From assembly GCA_027398005.1 (NCBI GenBank), contig DAHYUM010000005.1, forward strand, positions 1 to 39,446: a DNA stretch of 39,446 nt, in the 5' to 3' direction. The notes beneath the pieces were generated by a model. The model was not told the DNA's origin and made no database searches. It saw only the letters and a list, made by a program, of their open reading frames with translations. This document shows positions 36,485 through 39,446 of this stretch, piece after piece. Source of the DNA: a bacterium (GTDB lineage Bacteria; Bacteroidota; Ignavibacteria; Ignavibacteriales; Melioribacteraceae). Both the position numbers and the translations under genes were made by a program. Positions within the stretch are counted from its first letter, which is position 1. The number at the start of each line of letters is the position of its first letter.

Positions 36485-39446
36485 ATGGGTGACTTTATAC
36501 ACCTGCACAATCATTCTCATTACAGCCTTCAGGATGCCGCATGCACTGTTGAAGGATTAATTAATACCGCCAAGGAAATGGATATGCAGGCTCTTGCACT
36601 TACTGACCATGGCGTTATGTTTGGCATTTCAGAATTTTATACTAAAGCTAAAAAAGCAGGTATAAAACCGATTCTTGGAATGGAAGCCTATGTAGTTGTT
36701 GACGGATCCCGCTTCGATAGGGGCAACCCTGCCGATTCAGGAAGGAAAAAATCGAAGCATTATAATCATCTGGTACTTCTTGCTAAAAATGAAACCGGCT
36801 ACAGGAATTTGGTTAAACTCTCTTCGCTTGCTCATACGGAAGGATTTTATTATAAACCTAGAATTGACCTCGATATCCTTAGGGAAAGAAAAGAAGGGCT
36901 TATTTGCACTACTGCATGCCCGGCAGGACCCGTTTCGGTTCATCTTATTAATAACGAATTTGATAAAGCTTACGAAACTGCAAAAACATTAAAAGATATC
37001 TTCGGCGACGATTTTTATCTCGAAATTCAGGACCACGGACTGGATATTGAAAAACCGATTCTCGAGGGAATGCCTAAACTGGCTAAAATGCTAAATACTA
37101 AGCTGGTTGCCACAAACGATATACATTATATTAAACACGAACATTCAATTGCACACAATATTCTGCTTCTCCTTTCCGATAAAACCGGCAATGCAGATTA
37201 TAAAACATTACGCTACAATACCGACCAGGTTTATTTCAAAACAGCCGATGAAATGAAAAACTTGTTTAAAAAATATCCTGGTGCAATCGAATCTACCCTC
37301 GAAATTGAATCCAAAATTAATATCAATCTCGATTCCAAAGAAAATCATTTCCCTATTTTCCCTATTCCGGATGGAGTTGGATCGCTTGATGACTACTTCG
37401 AAATTCTGGCTAAGGAAGGGCTCCATAAAAGATTTAAAAAATTAAACAGGGAAATTGAAGACCGGTTTAATTTTGAGGTAGGTGTTATTAAAGAGATGGG
37501 CTATTCCGGCTATTTTCTTGTTGTGCAGGATTTTATAAACGCCAGCAAAAGCAGGGGTATTCCTGTAGGCCCCGGCAGAGGCAGCGCCGCAGGAAGCCTT
37601 GTGGCTTATGCCCTCGGCATTACAAATGTTAATCCATTGGATTACGCCCTGTTGTTCGAAAGATTTCTTAATCCCGCCCGTAAATCGATGCCCGATATAG
37701 ACGTTGACTTTGCCGATGACCAGCGCGGCGAGGTTATTAATTATGTTAAAGAAAAATATGGCGAAAAATCCGTTTGCCAGATTATTACTTTTAACCGCCT
37801 CTCTTCCAAGGCTGTTTTAAGGGATGTGGCCCGCGTTCTTAAAATTCCTATTGCTACAGTTAACAGCATTACAAAGTGGATTCCATCAAAATTCGGCAAA
37901 GTGTTTACTATCGAACAGGCTCTTGACGAAGTGCCCGAATTGAAATGGGTTAAAGATTCTAAAGACCCGAGTATTCAGGAACTTATTAAGTATTCACGCA
38001 TCCTCGAAGGTATGAACCGCAATGCATCTACGCATGCCGCGGGCGTTGTTATTGCCCCCGGCGAGGTTAGCGATTATGTCCCCCTTGCTATTTACGGCGA
38101 TAGCGACGACATTGTTACTCAGTACAATATGAAAGAGCTCGAAAGCGCCGGTATCCTTAAAATGGATTTTCTGGGACTTAGAACCCTTACCATTATACGC
38201 GATACTATTGACCTTGTAAAGAAAACCAGGGGTATCGATATTAACATGGACGATATTCCCCTTGACGATAAAAAAACTTATGAGCTTTTTGCTAAAGGGC
38301 AGACTACCGCTGTATTCCAGTTCGAATCGGCCCCGATGCGCGAGTACCTAAAAAAGCTTATTCCAAATTCCATTCTCGATCTTACCGCCATGAACGCGCT
38401 CTACCGACCGGGACCAATGGAGTTTATAGACGACTTTATTTCGCGCAAGCACGGACGCACTAAAATTGTTTATCAGCACCCTGTGCTCGAAAGCATATTA
38501 AAAGAAACAAACGGCATTATCGTTTATCAGGAACAGGTAATTCAGATTGCCAATAAGGTTGCAGGCATGAGCCTTGCCGAAGCAGATTTGCTCCGCCGCG
38601 CTATGGGTAAAAAAGATCTTAAAGCAATGGCCGAACAGAAAGTGAAATTTGTCAATGGCGCCGTTGCCAATAATATCCCTGAAAAAACGGCTTCCGAAAT
38701 TTTTGACGCTATTGATAAATTTGCCAATTACGGCTTTAACAAAAGCCATGCGGTTGCATACAGCGTTGTTGCCTATCATACGGCTTACCTTAAAGCTCAT
38801 TACCTCGAAGAATTTTTGGCGGCCAACCTTTCAAACGAATTCGGCAACCCCGAAAAGGTTACCATTCTGCTTGAAGACTGCCGTAAGCTTAAAGTGAAGG
38901 TTTTATCCCCCGATATTAATAATCCGTCTATTAAATTTACCGTAGATAAAGGGCGTATTGTATTCGGTATGGCCGCCATTAAAAACGTTGGCGTTAATGC
39001 CGTTGCCGAAATTGAGAATGCCCATAGCCGAATTGAAAGAAATTTTAAGAGCATTTACGATTTCTGCTCATGCGTAGATACCCGTGTTGTTAATAAAAGA
39101 GTTCTCGAAGGGCTTGTGCTTGCGGGCGCATTCGATTCCTTTGGCGCCAGCAGGGCGCAAAATTTCGCCGCCATTGAAGAAGCCCTTAACTTTGGCAGCA
39201 AAGTGCAAAGCGCTAAAGATTCTCAATCGGGCGGGCTTTTTGGCAACGATAGCGAGGCCATAAAAATTCACGAACCCCAGCCGCCTAATGTTACACCGTG
39301 GGATTCGAAGGAAAAACTATCAAAAGAGCGGCAGGTGCTCGGCTTTTATCTTTCCGATCATCCATTAAGAAAATATGAATCGGAATATTATTCATTCGCT
39401 AACGTTTATCTTGGCGAGCCGGAGACTTTTAAGCTTAACGAGGTTG
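36485..39446 (+). CDS. dnaE: DNA polymerase III subunit alpha, 3'-truncated by window edge
   Basis: Read directly from sequence: MGDFIHLHNHSHYSLQDAACTVEGLI (PHP), VGPGRGSAAGSLVAYALGIT, KSMPDIDVDFADDQRGEVI, HAAGVVIAP, TAMNALYRPGPM, YQEQVIQIA, DLLRRAMGKKD, NYGFNKSHAVAYSVVAYHTAYLKAHY. Absent from the ORF track because no stop lies inside the window. Confidence 0.97.
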   Translation, partial: MGDFIHLHNHSHYSLQDAACTVEGLINTAKEMDMQALALTDHGVMFGISEFYTKAKKAGIKPILGMEAYVVVDGSRFDRGNPADSGRKKSKHYNHLVLLAKNETGYRNLVKLSSLAHTEGFYYKPRIDLDILRERKEGLICTTACPAGPVSVHLINNEFDKAYETAKTLKDIFGDDFYLEIQDHGLDIEKPILEGMPKLAKMLNTKLVATNDIHYIKHEHSIAHNILLLLSDKTGNADYKTLRYNTDQVYFKTADEMKNLFKKYPGAIESTLEIESKININLDSKENHFPIFPIPDGVGSLDDYFEILAKEGLHKRFKKLNREIEDRFNFEVGVIKEMGYSGYFLVVQDFINASKSRGIPVGPGRGSAAGSLVAYALGITNVNPLDYALLFERFLNPARKSMPDIDVDFADDQRGEVINYVKEKYGEKSVCQIITFNRLSSKAVLRDVARVLKIPIATVNSITKWIPSKFGKVFTIEQALDEVPELKWVKDSKDPSIQELIKYSRILEGMNRNASTHAAGVVIAPGEVSDYVPLAIYGDSDDIVTQYNMKELESAGILKMDFLGLRTLTIIRDTIDLVKKTRGIDINMDDIPLDDKKTYELFAKGQTTAVFQFESAPMREYLKKLIPNSILDLTAMNALYRPGPMEFIDDFISRKHGRTKIVYQHPVLESILKETNGIIVYQEQVIQIANKVAGMSLAEADLLRRAMGKKDLKAMAEQKVKFVNGAVANNIPEKTASEIFDAIDKFANYGFNKSHAVAYSVVAYHTAYLKAHYLEEFLAANLSNEFGNPEKVTILLEDCRKLKVKVLSPDINNPSIKFTVDKGRIVFGMAAIKNVGVNAVAEIENAHSRIERNFKSIYDFCSCVDTRVVNKRVLEGLVLAGAFDSFGASRAQNFAAIEEALNFGSKVQSAKDSQSGGLFGNDSEAIKIHEPQPPNVTPWDSKEKLSKERQVLGFYLSDHPLRKYESEYYSFANVYLGEPETFKLNEV

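Noticed and set aside
36696-36992. 98-aa plus-strand ORF inside dnaE
   Set aside because: Lies in an alternative frame within the DnaE PHP domain; no independent support.

Overview
The window is a compact, almost entirely plus-strand bacterial region. It probably comes from the Bacteroidota/Chlorobiota/Ignavibacteriota side of the tree; this is inferred from protein style only. It contains: (i) the 3' part of a TPR protein; (ii) a complete dcw division/cell-wall cluster, mraZ-rsmH-ftsL-ftsI(PASTA)-murE-murF-mraY-murD-ftsW-murG-murC-ftsQ-ftsA-ftsZ, with most genes overlapping by 1-13 nt; (iii) a strong hairpin terminator after ftsZ; (iv) an envelope polysaccharide locus of Wzx/Wzy type: OMP, rfbB, SLBB export protein, Wzz-like protein, flippase, polymerase, GT4, methyltransferase, GT2, LhgO-like oxidase, WbaP-like phosphoglycosyltransferase, Dpm1-like GT, and a GT2 fused to a WbaP-like module; (v) accA, a thioesterase and a second flippase; (vi) an intergenic region with two copies of a perfect 20-bp palindrome in a 32-nt unit, 110 bp apart; (vii) dut and the 5' part of dnaE, which runs off the window and is therefore missing from the ORF track. 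The most unusual item is the 662-aa fusion at 30855-32843. It carries a GT2 domain, a WbaP-like membrane/Rossmann region, and a phosphoglycosyltransferase module that has lost its catalytic core, and it sits two genes from an intact paralogue. Other points of interest are the palindrome doublet, an FtsZ with two possible C-terminal peptides and two possible SD-preceded starts, a 10-bp-period MraZ operator, and an all-SLBB exporter with a C-terminal membrane helix. No CRISPR, tRNA, rRNA, transposase or phage genes were seen.
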